Shown here in pieces: positions 20,911-30,034 of a DNA stretch of 64,000 nt (position 1 is its first letter; each line of letters begins with the position of its first letter). The notes under the pieces are model-generated. The model saw nothing but the letters and a program-made list of their open reading frames with translations, did no database searches and was not told the origin of the DNA. Origin of the DNA: Rhynchopus sp. YZ270_cl-10. Its lineage: Eukaryota > Euglenozoa > Diplonemea > Diplonemida > Diplonemidae. The translations under genes were made by a program, and so were the position numbers. The stretch lies in NCBI GenBank assembly GCA_964035575.1, contig OZ037925.1, positions 372,001-436,000 of the forward strand, written 5' to 3'.

Positions 20911-21138
20911 CAAGCACAGCAAGCACAGCAAGCACAGCAAGCACAGCAAGCACAGCAAGCACAGCAAGCACAGCAAGCACAGCAAGCACAGCAAGCACAG
21001 CAAGCACAGCAAGCACAGCAAGCACAGCAAGCACAGCAAGCACAGCAAGCACAGCAAGCACAGCAAGCACAGCAAGCACAGCAAGCACAGCAAGCACAGC
21101 AAGCACAGCAAGCACAGCAAGCACAGCAAGCACAGCAA
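20911..21138. repeat. 9-bp tandem array, about 25 units of CAAGCACAG
   Basis: Near-perfect head-to-tail array. Because 9 is a multiple of 3 and the unit has no stop in any frame, all six frames stay open here (QQA, STA, KHS and LLC-type repeats); none is likely to be a real protein. No inverted ends were seen around it. Confidence 0.9.
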
Positions 21139-21446
21139 AGCGCAAGAAGACAGTGAAAGACCACGTGGTGTCAGCGAGTTCAGAGTGATGAAAAAAAGGG
21201 GGGGTTGGACGGGGGAGGTACGTTGTAAAATTTAATGAATATAGACATTTTTTTTGTGGGGGATTCTTTTGCAGTACAGAGTAATATAACACAATTTGTG
21301 GAACGTCTTGCTCAGCACAGCTCTCCTCTCGCACCAAGTACTCTGTGCCACGGTGAGCAAGATTATGCCCCCCTTCTTCTCCGAACCAAACGCAGCAGAT
21401 ATAGACACTCACTGCACCTCGGGAAGGTGTGGCCAACACCACGTCG
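21139..21446. other. Intergenic, no gene seen
   Basis: 3' flank of the LINE-split LRR gene; short low-complexity segments only. Confidence 0.4.
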
Positions 21447-22068
21447 TCATTGTGCGTGTCTCCGTCGCTTCTGGATTTGCTCGGGGGATTCGTCTCTGCT
21501 TCGTTTAGGACGTGTTTCAACCACAAGCTCACTCAACTTGCTATTCCTCACTTCGTCGGACACAACTCTGCTGCAGCCGGAAAGGTAAATGCTCGTCAAC
21601 GAAGTGCAGCCCGCAGCAAAATTCGTACCTCCAAAACCCAAACGCAGCTGCGTCACATTGCTGAGTGGTGACAAATCCAGGGTCGTTAAGTTGCCACACG
21701 CTTCAAGGAAGCTCGCACCAACCTGCGTCACATTGCTGAGTGGTGTCAAATCGAGGGTCGGCAAGCTGCTGCACTTCTGAAGGAAGCACGTACCAACCTC
21801 CGCCACATTGCTCAACCCAGAGAGGTCGATGCTCGTCAACGAGATGCAGTGGGCCAGGAAGCTGTTTCCGATGTGAGTCACAATGGACTCAGCACTGAGA
21901 TCAAGTCTCGTCAAAGACGTAGCGCGTGTCAAGAAGTAATTCGGAATGACAGTCGAAACCTCCGCCTGCAGAAGCAAACACGCCTCCCCAGGATCCCGCA
22001 CACTCTCCAACCTCTTAGTTGTCAGGTCTGTCACACCCAACGCATGAAGCTCTGCAATGGCTTCGTAC
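21447..22068 (-). pseudogene. 3' part of a ubiquitin-like/LRR gene split by a LINE
   Basis: Continues the reading frame of the first 69 codons (25535-25327) after the inserted LINE: KKYEAIAELHALGVTDLTTK, then about five BspA-type leucine-rich repeats (for example LTSIDLSGLSNVAEVGTCFL) and a basic tail ending KRRRHAQ. It is close in sequence to the intact neighbour at 26221-27192 and has no other visible damage, so the insertion looks young. Unless the LINE is removed from the transcript, the LRR part has no start of its own. Confidence 0.8.
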
Positions 22069-22086
22069 TTCTTTGTCTTCGTGAGG
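22069..22086. repeat. LINE target-site duplication, downstream copy
   Basis: CCTCACGAAGACAAAGAA on the minus strand, identical to 25327-25344. Confidence 0.9.
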
Positions 22087-25000
22087 TAGGGGTCCGTTTT
22101 CGATGCATGCACCCCTATCCGAGATAGGTGATACAATACATCGTGGAGGTGATGTTACATAAGTCCATCACCGCCCCTGCTGTGTCCATCCTTCTGCTTC
22201 TTCTTGCTGAAGAGGCCTCCCAACGTCGTCTGTCGCCCCCCCGCAGTGTCGTGGTGGCGGCGGCAGCAGTGGTCCAGGGTTGTCTTGTCCCGCACGCAAT
22301 TTCCGCATCTCGAGAGCCTGTGTCGTGTGCACGCCTCGTGTCGAATGGCCAGCCCATCGCCGTCGGAGTGGTGCGCATAGCAGCAGTGCCTCAGGTCTGC
22401 CATCTGGTCCTTCGCACAGGCGTCACATCGGGCCTTCCGGTGCTGCACACAGATCGCAAATGGCCCAATCGAGATCGCTCCTGCAGGTGCCTTCACAGGC
22501 GCGTCTCCTGGCTTCACATGCTCATCGTGCCTGTAACGTATGGGCACGTTCTCCTCTTCTGCCTGCTCGAAAAAGCGCAGCGCCCTCCTTCCCCTCTCGT
22601 CTGCGGGGGGGTATGCCGCCTCAGCGGCGTACTCCCCCATCCACGTACCCCTCGCTCTACCGTTGCCCCTAATCTCCCCCTCCGTCATGCCTTCCGTCTT
22701 GCGCTGCTGTCGGTACGCCGTGCCAGCGTCGAAAAGTGCACGTAGAACACGTATGGTCTCTTCACCGCCGGCAAAAACAGGACGGCAGTCGATACCGGCG
22801 AGACCGTGTGCCCCGAACGACGTCAGTGTCATAGCTATCTTCGGCTTACCCGGATGCAGAGGCGTTGCAGCATGGGTTCGGAGAGTAGACAGCATGTGAC
22901 CAAAAGTGGTCGCTTTCGCCATTTCGTTGTGGGGAAGAGCTTCTGGCATCACGTCGTCGCCGTCGCCGTCGTCGCTGCCACCCTCCCCACCCCCGTCATC
23001 CATTTCCCCGTCGCCACCCCCACCACCATTGACAACGCCCCCAGCCCCGTTCCCCGGTTGCTTCACTTTTGGCGGCTTTTTTCCAGTCTTATCTCCGGGG
23101 CGGATGTCCATCCCCGTGGAGACCTCGAAGTCAATGAGGAGTTCCATGTGCGAGACTTCGCGTCCAGCCTCGTTGCTCCACCGCAGGCCTCCCAGCCAGT
23201 AGGCAATCGCCAGCAGCAACGCACGTCCATACGGCCATTTCTTCACTGGGAGGGTGCAGCTTCCTAACACATTCGGATACTGCGTCGTCGTGTCCGCATC
23301 CGGTTCCCATGTCCACGGATAACGCTCTTGCTCGAGTTGCGGCTTCATCTCTTGTGTCCTGTTTTGCCGGTATCGCTCGATGAGGATCCTCACCATCATC
23401 ATCTGCAGGTCTGTAACACGGGCGGTGGCCAAAGGTGTTTCCGGTGTGCACATTCCGCAGATAGACAGACAGTTCGGCCAGGTCGTTCTGTCAATGTTCA
23501 GGAGTAAGGGGTAGTCCGTGCGAATGCTCACCCATGCGTCACACTCCCACCACATATGCTTGGGATCCTCATCCACCCCTGCTGCACAATACGGGCAGGT
23601 GGCCGTTTCTCGCAACTTTGCCCTCGCAAGTCGCACCCCCGTGAGAGTACCGTCAGCCACGATGTGTCGTAACGTCCCCGCCTCGTAGTCCGTCAGAACT
23701 TTGCTCTTGGTGAGCGCCAGTGTCTTCTCCTTGTCCACCCCTGCTCGGATCCCCCGCAGGTTAGCTCTGCCTCCGCCTTTTGCATTCACGTCTGTCTTCG
23801 TACTGGAGAGCCGTACGAAGAACATGCGCTCCCGCACAAGATGGCCGAGTTCCCCTAGCTCAATGGTCTTCACATCGATGAGGTTCCCGTCGTGCGTCGT
23901 CACTGTCGTGGCGCTTTCCCATTTCCAGTTGAGGCGGAGTAGAGCGCGTGCAACCAGCCCGATGGGCCCCCCAGACTTCGCTTGCTTCCGTTTCGCTCGT
24001 ACCCTGCAGTTCTCAAGCAGTGCACAGATCTCCTCCGACTTGCGCGTCATCTTAGCCCACGTCATGATCCGTCTGTAGTCGAAGGCCACCCCGGGGTCGA
24101 GTAGGTGGCCTTTCTCGAAGAGATTCAACATGACCCTGGTACTCCGTCGGCTCACCCGATTAGCACCGTGTATTCCTCTCTCCATCGCATTACCCAGGGT
24201 GGTCTCACAACAAACGTTAGGGTCCTGCACTGTGATCCCGTACACCGACTTGGACATCACTGCGGCCTGCATGATGCCCGCTTTTTCCCCTTGCGTCAAC
24301 GGAAGGCGGCCTACCTTATCTGATAGTGGACCACATTCCTTGATCGTCTCTTCTAATTTTGTCGGGAGTGTGGGCGCACCAGCTTGACGGGCCTGCACCG
24401 TCGCCCCCAGGCAGACCGACTTCTCGACGCGAGTGAGATCGGAGCCGTTCATCTGCACAGTTTCTTCTTCGTCAGGGCGATTGCTCTGCCACGTGCTCTT
24501 CCCCACGTGGATGCGCTGTCCCGTCAAGTCTGCGAAGTGTCCGGTGAAGGTGACTCCCGTTCGTAGCTGACTGAGTGTCTTCGTCAGGAGATTGGTGTCG
24601 TCTGCGTATGCCAATCCCTGCGTGCCCGTTTCCCTCTCTACCCCGTTCATCCACACCGCCACCAACGCATTCAGGAAGATGACACTCAGCGGGCATCCTT
24701 GGAGGATACCGTTCGTCGCAAACCACTCTTGTCCAAGACCAGCCGGGAGTTTAAAACGTCTCCCCAGCTTCTTGTACATCCCACGGATGGGTCGCATCAT
24801 GTTCTGCGGCAGGCCTAGCTGTTCGACCAGGCGGAACATAATCTCCTGTGGCACTCTGTCGAAACATTTTTGGTAGTCGAAGGAGGCTAGATAGATAGGT
24901 GTGTTGTCTATCAGAGCCTCCTCCATCTTCGCACAAAGATACCACAGTAGGTCTTCGGTTCCATGCTTGTTGCGGAAGCCGTGCTGGCGTTGGTGTATCC

Positions 25001-25326
25001 ACGACTCTTGCCACGCTGCTACTTTGCGGAGACGAGTCGCCGCCCATAACCTGTACATCACACTGGTGATGGTAATGGGACGCTGCTTCAGCGGTTCCTC
25101 GCCTTCTCCTTTGGGGATGAGCACCACCATAGCCCTCGCAATTGCCCTGGGCCAGTTTCCTGTCTCCTCAATCACGTTCAGGCAGCACGCTAGCTCTTCC
25201 AGCATTAACGGAGGTAGTTCCTTCAGCTCCTCCACTCTCCATCCATCGAGGCCTGCCGCCTTCTTCCGCTTCATCTTGCCGATGGTCTTGCTGAGGTCCT
25301 CGCCGGTCAAAGGTCCGCAGTCACAG
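22087..25326 (-). mobile_element. Non-LTR retrotransposon (LINE), probably 5'-truncated
   Basis: A 3,240-bp body bounded by an 18-bp target duplication (22069-22086 and 25327-25344). The 5' boundary falls directly in front of reverse-transcriptase coding sequence, with no endonuclease or 5' leader, so the copy is likely 5'-truncated as is common in target-primed insertion. The 3' end (GGACCCCTA on the minus strand) has no poly(A) or simple repeat tail. The RT frame is uninterrupted. Confidence 0.9.
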
Positions 25327-25535
25327 TTCTTTGTCTTCGTGAGGAAAATTGTGTCCCCAGCACTCAGCTGTGTGATGTCGTCTCCTTCGTCCTTCCCTCC
25401 GAAGCCCATGTGGAAGCTGTCCTCAGCCAACCCCACTGCAGACGCCACCTTCTGCCGCATCGTCTCCGATGTGTCATCCACACCCACCTCGATCACATAC
25501 GAGTTGCCATTGCACCCCTTGATGGTTACGTCCAT
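22155..25535 (-). CDS. Chimeric frame: host ubiquitin-like domain fused to LINE reverse transcriptase
   Basis: 1,126 codons. Residues 1-69 are the host gene's ubiquitin-like N-terminus (MDVTIKGCNGNSYVIEVGVD...). From residue 70 the frame runs directly into LINE sequence. RT motifs are intact: AGLDGWRVEEL near 95, LASFDYQKCFDRV (Asp220), GILQGCPLS near 276, and YADD at 310-313. A zinc knuckle of zf-RVT type (CPYCAAGVDEDPKHMWWEC) follows the RT. The C-terminus has two copies of a CxxC...HCCxxHH unit and ends near QTTLGGLFSKKK, which resembles a PCNA-interacting box. No endonuclease domain is visible. Whether the fusion is translated is unknown; it could use the host gene's promoter and start. 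Confidence 0.85.
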   Translation of the reverse strand: MDVTIKGCNGNSYVIEVGVDDTSETMRQKVASAVGLAEDSFHMGFGGKDEGDDITQLSAGDTIFLTKTKNCDCGPLTGEDLSKTIGKMKRKKAAGLDGWRVEELKELPPLMLEELACCLNVIEETGNWPRAIARAMVVLIPKGEGEEPLKQRPITITSVMYRLWAATRLRKVAAWQESWIHQRQHGFRNKHGTEDLLWYLCAKMEEALIDNTPIYLASFDYQKCFDRVPQEIMFRLVEQLGLPQNMMRPIRGMYKKLGRRFKLPAGLGQEWFATNGILQGCPLSVIFLNALVAVWMNGVERETGTQGLAYADDTNLLTKTLSQLRTGVTFTGHFADLTGQRIHVGKSTWQSNRPDEEETVQMNGSDLTRVEKSVCLGATVQARQAGAPTLPTKLEETIKECGPLSDKVGRLPLTQGEKAGIMQAAVMSKSVYGITVQDPNVCCETTLGNAMERGIHGANRVSRRSTRVMLNLFEKGHLLDPGVAFDYRRIMTWAKMTRKSEEICALLENCRVRAKRKQAKSGGPIGLVARALLRLNWKWESATTVTTHDGNLIDVKTIELGELGHLVRERMFFVRLSSTKTDVNAKGGGRANLRGIRAGVDKEKTLALTKSKVLTDYEAGTLRHIVADGTLTGVRLARAKLRETATCPYCAAGVDEDPKHMWWECDAWVSIRTDYPLLLNIDRTTWPNCLSICGMCTPETPLATARVTDLQMMMVRILIERYRQNRTQEMKPQLEQERYPWTWEPDADTTTQYPNVLGSCTLPVKKWPYGRALLLAIAYWLGGLRWSNEAGREVSHMELLIDFEVSTGMDIRPGDKTGKKPPKVKQPGNGAGGVVNGGGGGDGEMDDGGGEGGSDDGDGDDVMPEALPHNEMAKATTFGHMLSTLRTHAATPLHPGKPKIAMTLTSFGAHGLAGIDCRPVFAGGEETIRVLRALFDAGTAYRQQRKTEGMTEGEIRGNGRARGTWMGEYAAEAAYPPADERGRRALRFFEQAEEENVPIRYRHDEHVKPGDAPVKAPAGAISIGPFAICVQHRKARCDACAKDQMADLRHCCYAHHSDGDGLAIRHEACTRHRLSRCGNCVRDKTTLDHCCRRHHDTAGGRQTTLGGLFSKKKQKDGHSRGGDGLM
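25327..25535 (-). pseudogene. 5' part of the LINE-split ubiquitin-like/LRR gene
   Basis: Sixty-nine codons nearly identical to the N-terminus of the intact gene at 26221-27192; includes the upstream target duplication (25327-25344). Confidence 0.85.
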
Positions 25536-25811
25536 TTGTCTTCTTTTTTTTGTGTTGCTCTGTTGTGTGGGGTTGTGGGAGTCTGGGTCTATACCCTCAG
25601 AACTGAAGGGGCCATCGTGGTGGGGTAAGAAGGCACGGAGTCACAAGGTCATGGTCGCATATCAGATCCCACAAAGGGCTAGGTTCATCGAGACAGCAGG
25701 ACGGTGCCACATGGAAGGATGGTGTGAGTTTCCTACCGTTTTTGAACTGCAATAGGGTTCGTCTCACAATGATATTTGAAGCCGATGATGTTTGTTTCAA
25801 GTCTTATTGAA
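25536..25811. repeat. Duplicated upstream region of the LRR gene pair, copy 1
   Basis: Nearly identical to 27193-27472, from the start codon to AGTCTTATTGAAGGC. Shows that gene plus 5' region were duplicated together. On the minus strand it contains CACAACAG shortly before the ATG, a possible splice acceptor. Confidence 0.85.
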
Positions 25812-26220
25812 GGCTTTTTCTTTCTTTCGCTTTTCCTTTTGAACAGTATGGGGAAACGGGTGCGTCAAAAAGGTCATGTGTGAGAACACAAAGTAGTTGG
25901 GGAAACATTCAGTTTATAGCTTTTGTATGATGCACGAACACATGCATGCCCCAAACCTCCGGAATCCCCAATTCAAATTATATTTAAAGCCAGACCCTTA
26001 TAAACAAACCGGAACGGACACAACGAGAAAGCAACTGTTTTCTGAGTGCCTCACTGACTCTCATTCAGACACTATCTTCTAGGACTCACAGTCTGGTCAG
26101 ATGTCTCCTCGACCAAATGGGCGGCGATATTTGAAGGCCCACCTGAGCGAGTTGTTTAGATGAGTGAAGCAGCTGTCACAGCGGAGCTGCTCTACGTTCC
26201 CTAGCTTCTCCTGTCGCTCT
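25812..26220. other. Intergenic between the LRR genes
   Basis: No gene or known repeat recognised. Confidence 0.45.
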
Positions 26221-27192
26221 TTACGAAACACTGCAGCGAGGCAAGGCTGTTTTCGTCTGGTCTCTGCCACGTGTCGGAGGTGGAGGTGCGTCAACCACAT
26301 ACTTCTTCAGCTCGCATTCGTGTACTCGACTGGACACAACACTGCTGCAGCCGGCAAGGTGGATGCGCCTCAATGAAGTGTCGCGGTTGCCCGTAGGTAT
26401 ATGTACAAGCTCACCCATGTGCGTAACATTGCGGAGTGGTGACAGGTCGAGTTCTGTGATGCTTCTGCAGTTGTAGAGAAAGCTTGTACCAACGTGAGTA
26501 ACATTGCTGAGTGGTGATAAGTCTACTGCTGTGAGGCCGCTGCAGTTGTAAAAAAATCTCGTACCAATGTGCGTAACATTGCTGAGTGGTGATAAGTCCA
26601 CTTCTGTGAGGCCGCTGCAGTTGTAAAGAAACCTCGTACTAATGTGAGTAACATTGCGAAATGGTGATAAGTCTACTGATGTGAGGCTGCTGCAGTCGCT
26701 TAGAAATCTGGTACCCACCCGCGTGAGACGTGTCAACCCAGACAGGTCGAGGCTTGTTAACGTTGTGCACCCGTGAAGGAAATCGTAATCAATTTCCGTC
26801 ACACACGACACAGCACTAAGATCAAGTCTCGTTATCGATGAACCCGACAAGAATCCTGACGGAATGACAGTCGCAACCTCCGCCTGCAGAAGCAAACACG
26901 CAACCTCAGGATCCTCCACAGTCTTCAGCCTCTCTGCTGTGATGTCCTCACCCAACGCATGAAGTGCTGCTCTGGCCTCGAACTTCTTAGTGTGCGTCAG
27001 GATGATTGTGTCTCCAGCACTCAGCTGTGTGATGTCGTCTCCTTCGTCCTTCCCTCCGAAGCCCATGTGGAAGCTGTCCTCAGCCAACCCCGCTGCAGAC
27101 GCCACCTTCTGCCGCATCGTCTCCGATGTGTCATCCACACCCACCTCGATCACATACGAGTTGCCATTGCACCCCTTGATGGTTACCTCCAT
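26221..27192 (-). CDS. Ubiquitin-like plus BspA-type leucine-rich repeat protein
   Basis: 323 aa, intronless. Residues 1-66 read MEVTIKGCNGNSYVIEVGVD...QLSAGDTIIL, the pattern of a ubiquitin-like beta-grasp domain (TIxxx-V...TMRQKVA...). Residues about 100-290 carry seven or more repeats of about 23 residues such as CSGLTEVDLSPLSNVTHIGT, the LRR_5/BspA type found in large families in many protists. There is no signal peptide or TM helix, so a cytosolic interaction protein is likely, possibly an adaptor in ubiquitin-type signalling (inference). The intact partner of the LINE-split gene upstream in the array. Confidence 0.85.
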   Translation of the reverse strand: MEVTIKGCNGNSYVIEVGVDDTSETMRQKVASAAGLAEDSFHMGFGGKDEGDDITQLSAGDTIILTHTKKFEARAALHALGEDITAERLKTVEDPEVACLLLQAEVATVIPSGFLSGSSITRLDLSAVSCVTEIDYDFLHGCTTLTSLDLSGLTRLTRVGTRFLSDCSSLTSVDLSPFRNVTHISTRFLYNCSGLTEVDLSPLSNVTHIGTRFFYNCSGLTAVDLSPLSNVTHVGTSFLYNCRSITELDLSPLRNVTHMGELVHIPTGNRDTSLRRIHLAGCSSVVSSRVHECELKKYVVDAPPPPTRGRDQTKTALPRCSVS

Positions 27193-27472
27193 TCGTCTTC
27201 TTTTTTTTTTGTGTTGCTGTGTTGTGTGGGGTTGTGGGAGCTGGGTCTATACCCTCAGAACTGAAGGGGCCATCGTGGTGGGGTAAGAAGGCACGGAGTC
27301 ACAAGGTCATGGTCGCATATCAGATCCCACAAAGGGCTAGGTTCATCGAGACAGCAGGACGGTGCCACATGGAAGGATGGTGTGAGTTTCCTACCGTTTT
27401 TGAACTGCAATAGGGTTCGTCTCACAATGCTATTTGAAGTTGATGATGTTTGTTTCAAGTCTTATTGAAGGC
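27193..27472. repeat. Duplicated upstream region of the LRR gene pair, copy 2
   Basis: Matches 25536-25811 with few substitutions and a longer T-run near the ATG. Confidence 0.85.
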
Positions 27473-27765
27473 GACGACACGTCTTTTTTATTTATTTCTT
27501 TCGTTTTTTATTTTCTTTTCTGGAGTGGCTGTTTCCCCCATTCGTTCTGAAGTAGGGGTGCTTTTTCCCTTCTTCTCCCTTATTTTTTTGATGCAGACAA
27601 AATAAAAAATATTTGAATTGGTCTTGCAGATAAGAAGAAGAACAACAAAAGAAAGGTTGGTAAAGGGGGAGTGGTTGCCAGGGAGTATTTACTTTCCTGG
27701 CATATTCGCATCCCAGCTATTATTTACGACACGAAAAAAAAAAAAATAATAAGACACATTGAGTC

Positions 27766-27889
27766 ATGGTGTGATCACCCAAACGGATTCTCCGTTGTTC
27801 TCCCGAAGGTGCTCCGCAAATCTTAATATAGCCCGAAACAGTTCTCCGTGGTTCTTCCGTGGGTTGTCCGTACCCCCTGAATCACACCA
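27766..27889. mobile_element. Short MITE with TGGTGTGAT ends, copy 1
   Basis: TGGTGTGAT...ATCACACCA with a conserved interior (AACGGATTCTCCGT, GGTGCTCCGCAAATCTTAAT); about 90% identical to 61480-61606. Its target duplication is not clear here. Confidence 0.75.
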
Positions 27890-28741
27890 TTTGACGTTTC
27901 CTCCTATTATTTACGTTTCCAAGTAAACAATCGCTGGACCCTCTTTTAAGTGACACATAGTCTTTCTGTCACCTTGACAAACTATAGAAAAAAAAGAAGA
28001 GTTTATAAGATGAACCTAAGCCTCTCGTGCTTCGTCGTCTTGATTTTAAAAAAAAAAAGTCTCACGGAGATCGCACCACCCCAGGTCTGGGGGAAGGAAC
28101 TACACGTTGTATTTTTAAAAAAAACAAGAAAAGCTTATAAGATGAACCTGCTGTCACCTTTGGTAACAAAAAAATATATTTTTTTTTTGGGATGAACAAG
28201 CCTCATGCACTGCTATGAAGAGAAGAGAGAAAAAAAATTGAAATATGAATACGCCCCACGTGCATGCACATGGTAAAAAAAGGAAGCAAGAGGTAGTACC
28301 AGTGGCGCGGCTACCGATAACTACCGCGTAGTCAGCGTCACGCCTACCATGGTAGGTTACAGTGAAAGAAAAAAAAAGGGGGGGGAAGGCCTTGTGGTAC
28401 ATTGACAATTAACATTTACCTATCCGCTCCCAGGCTAAAGCCATACAGGAAAGCAATGTAAAAAAAAATATGCATCCTTGGGAGCAGTGTCAGATGTGCA
28501 TCAAGGCGTATGGGGGGAGGGGTGGCAAAAAAAAATGGATTCAGAAAAAAAGAAGGAAAAGCGTCTTTTTCGTAAAATGAACAAAAGCCTTGTCTAGTCT
28601 GCGCAAATCAGAAAAATCCCTCATTTTGCATTCAGAACCCAATATGTGGTTGGTGAATCATTTTGCACGCATGGCTTCCAATCTTAGATATTTTTCTTAT
28701 GATTCGCCACAGTCAAACCCACGTCAAACGCGAAGAAAGAA

Positions 28742-28807
28742 GTGAGGTTATTAATGCAGGCACCTCCGACTGACCCACTGTACGATGCCATCCGGATGAA
28801 AGCACAA
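28742..28807. repeat. Family B short repeat
   Basis: AATGCAGGCACCTCCGACTG...CCATCCGGATGAAAGCAC, with a small internal deletion. Confidence 0.75.
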
Positions 28808-28933
28808 GAAAGAAAAAAAAAAGGTGATGGATATGCCGTCACTGTGCACACATCTAGAATAGAAAAAGTTGGCAAGATAAACGAACTCCAGTCTCGCATA
28901 CTTAGGGGCAGGCTCGCATCTCAAAAAATATAT

Positions 28934-29114
28934 GACTTGAAATGAAATACAAAAAAATCCCTCCCGTGAACAGTGTTTCTTTAGTGAACGGGTGCACCGT
29001 GGGGTGCCATTCCGCCCTACAATCCATTTTCTGAAATGCCCTACTCCCTGCTCCCACTGAAACGGGAGCATTGGAGATGCAGGTTACTTAAGTCTGCATG
29101 TAGGGTCCGGTTGG
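28934..29114. repeat. Family A repeat, long version
   Basis: One of two copies (with 54721-54920) that extend past the usual end to GTAGGGTCCGGTTGG, indicating a full length near 180-200 bp. Internally diverged. Confidence 0.6.
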
Positions 29115-30034
29115 TTTAAAAAAAATCGTAAATTTGGTTCAGACCACCTCTTGACTGACCCACGATGGCAGCCATCAGAGATGAAAGCATATCCACCCTA
29201 GAAGATGTGAAAAAGAAACCTGATGGCTTGCCCATATGGTGGTATGAACAGGAGGGGATGGTACACACAACCGCTTGCCAGACGGTGCACCGAGTTCACC
29301 TTCGTTGAAGAGTTGTAAGCTTGCAAGGTACTTCCAAAAAAAGCGTGAAAGAGAGAAAACAGTGAGGTGGGATCGAAAGATCGTTTGTATATTGAAAAAT
29401 TGGCTGATTCTCTCTGTATTGCTTTGGCTTTTGTTTTTTTTGCCGAAAAAAGCATTTTAGTTTGATGTTGAGAGAACAGTGAGGTGGGAGGATGGGAAGT
29501 CATGGTGGCATATAAACCTGTTGTGACCCATCCCCGCATTTAGCCGAATAGCGAACTACATTGTGAGGATGTGACCATGTGTACAGCAATCGTAATCGGG
29601 GAAGGGAAAAAAAATAAATAAATGAAAAACAACCCAACAAGACGTGTCTTTTAATTTTGGGAAGGCGTGTGGTGGCGTCATCTCATCCTCGAAAAAGGGC
29701 AAGAACTGTAACTGGGTATGAAATGGGAGCCCCTCGCCCTCCCCCTCCCCCTCGCACCCCATCCCTCTCCCTTTGGTGCAGCGAAAAATTTTTGTTTTGT
29801 TTTGCATTTTTTTTTGAGAATATGCTTTGTTTTGCTTTTTTTTTTGAAAATGTTAGCTATTTTTAGTACAGACACCCACGAGAGGATACGAAATACAAAA
29901 AAAAATAAGAAGAAAAACAAAAAAACCTTGAAATATTCAAACATTCTTTTATCTCTCCCAACCCCTCCTCCTCCTCCCTCCCCTTCCCAACAAAAAAAAA
30001 TCGTTTTGGGGCAAAAAAAAAGCGAAATCCTTAC

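Larger units (their letters stand above)
27473..30034. other. Repeat-rich intergenic region
   Basis: Contains a 124-bp MITE (27766-27889), family C copies (28000-28042, 28131-28160), B copies (28742-28807, 29142-29190) and a long A copy (28934-29114). The remaining sequence is low-complexity; no convincing gene. Confidence 0.6.

Noticed and set aside
20588-21532. 314-aa minus-strand ORF with LAV repeats
   Set aside because: Most of it is the CAAGCACAG array; the flanking parts look like separate exon pieces at best.
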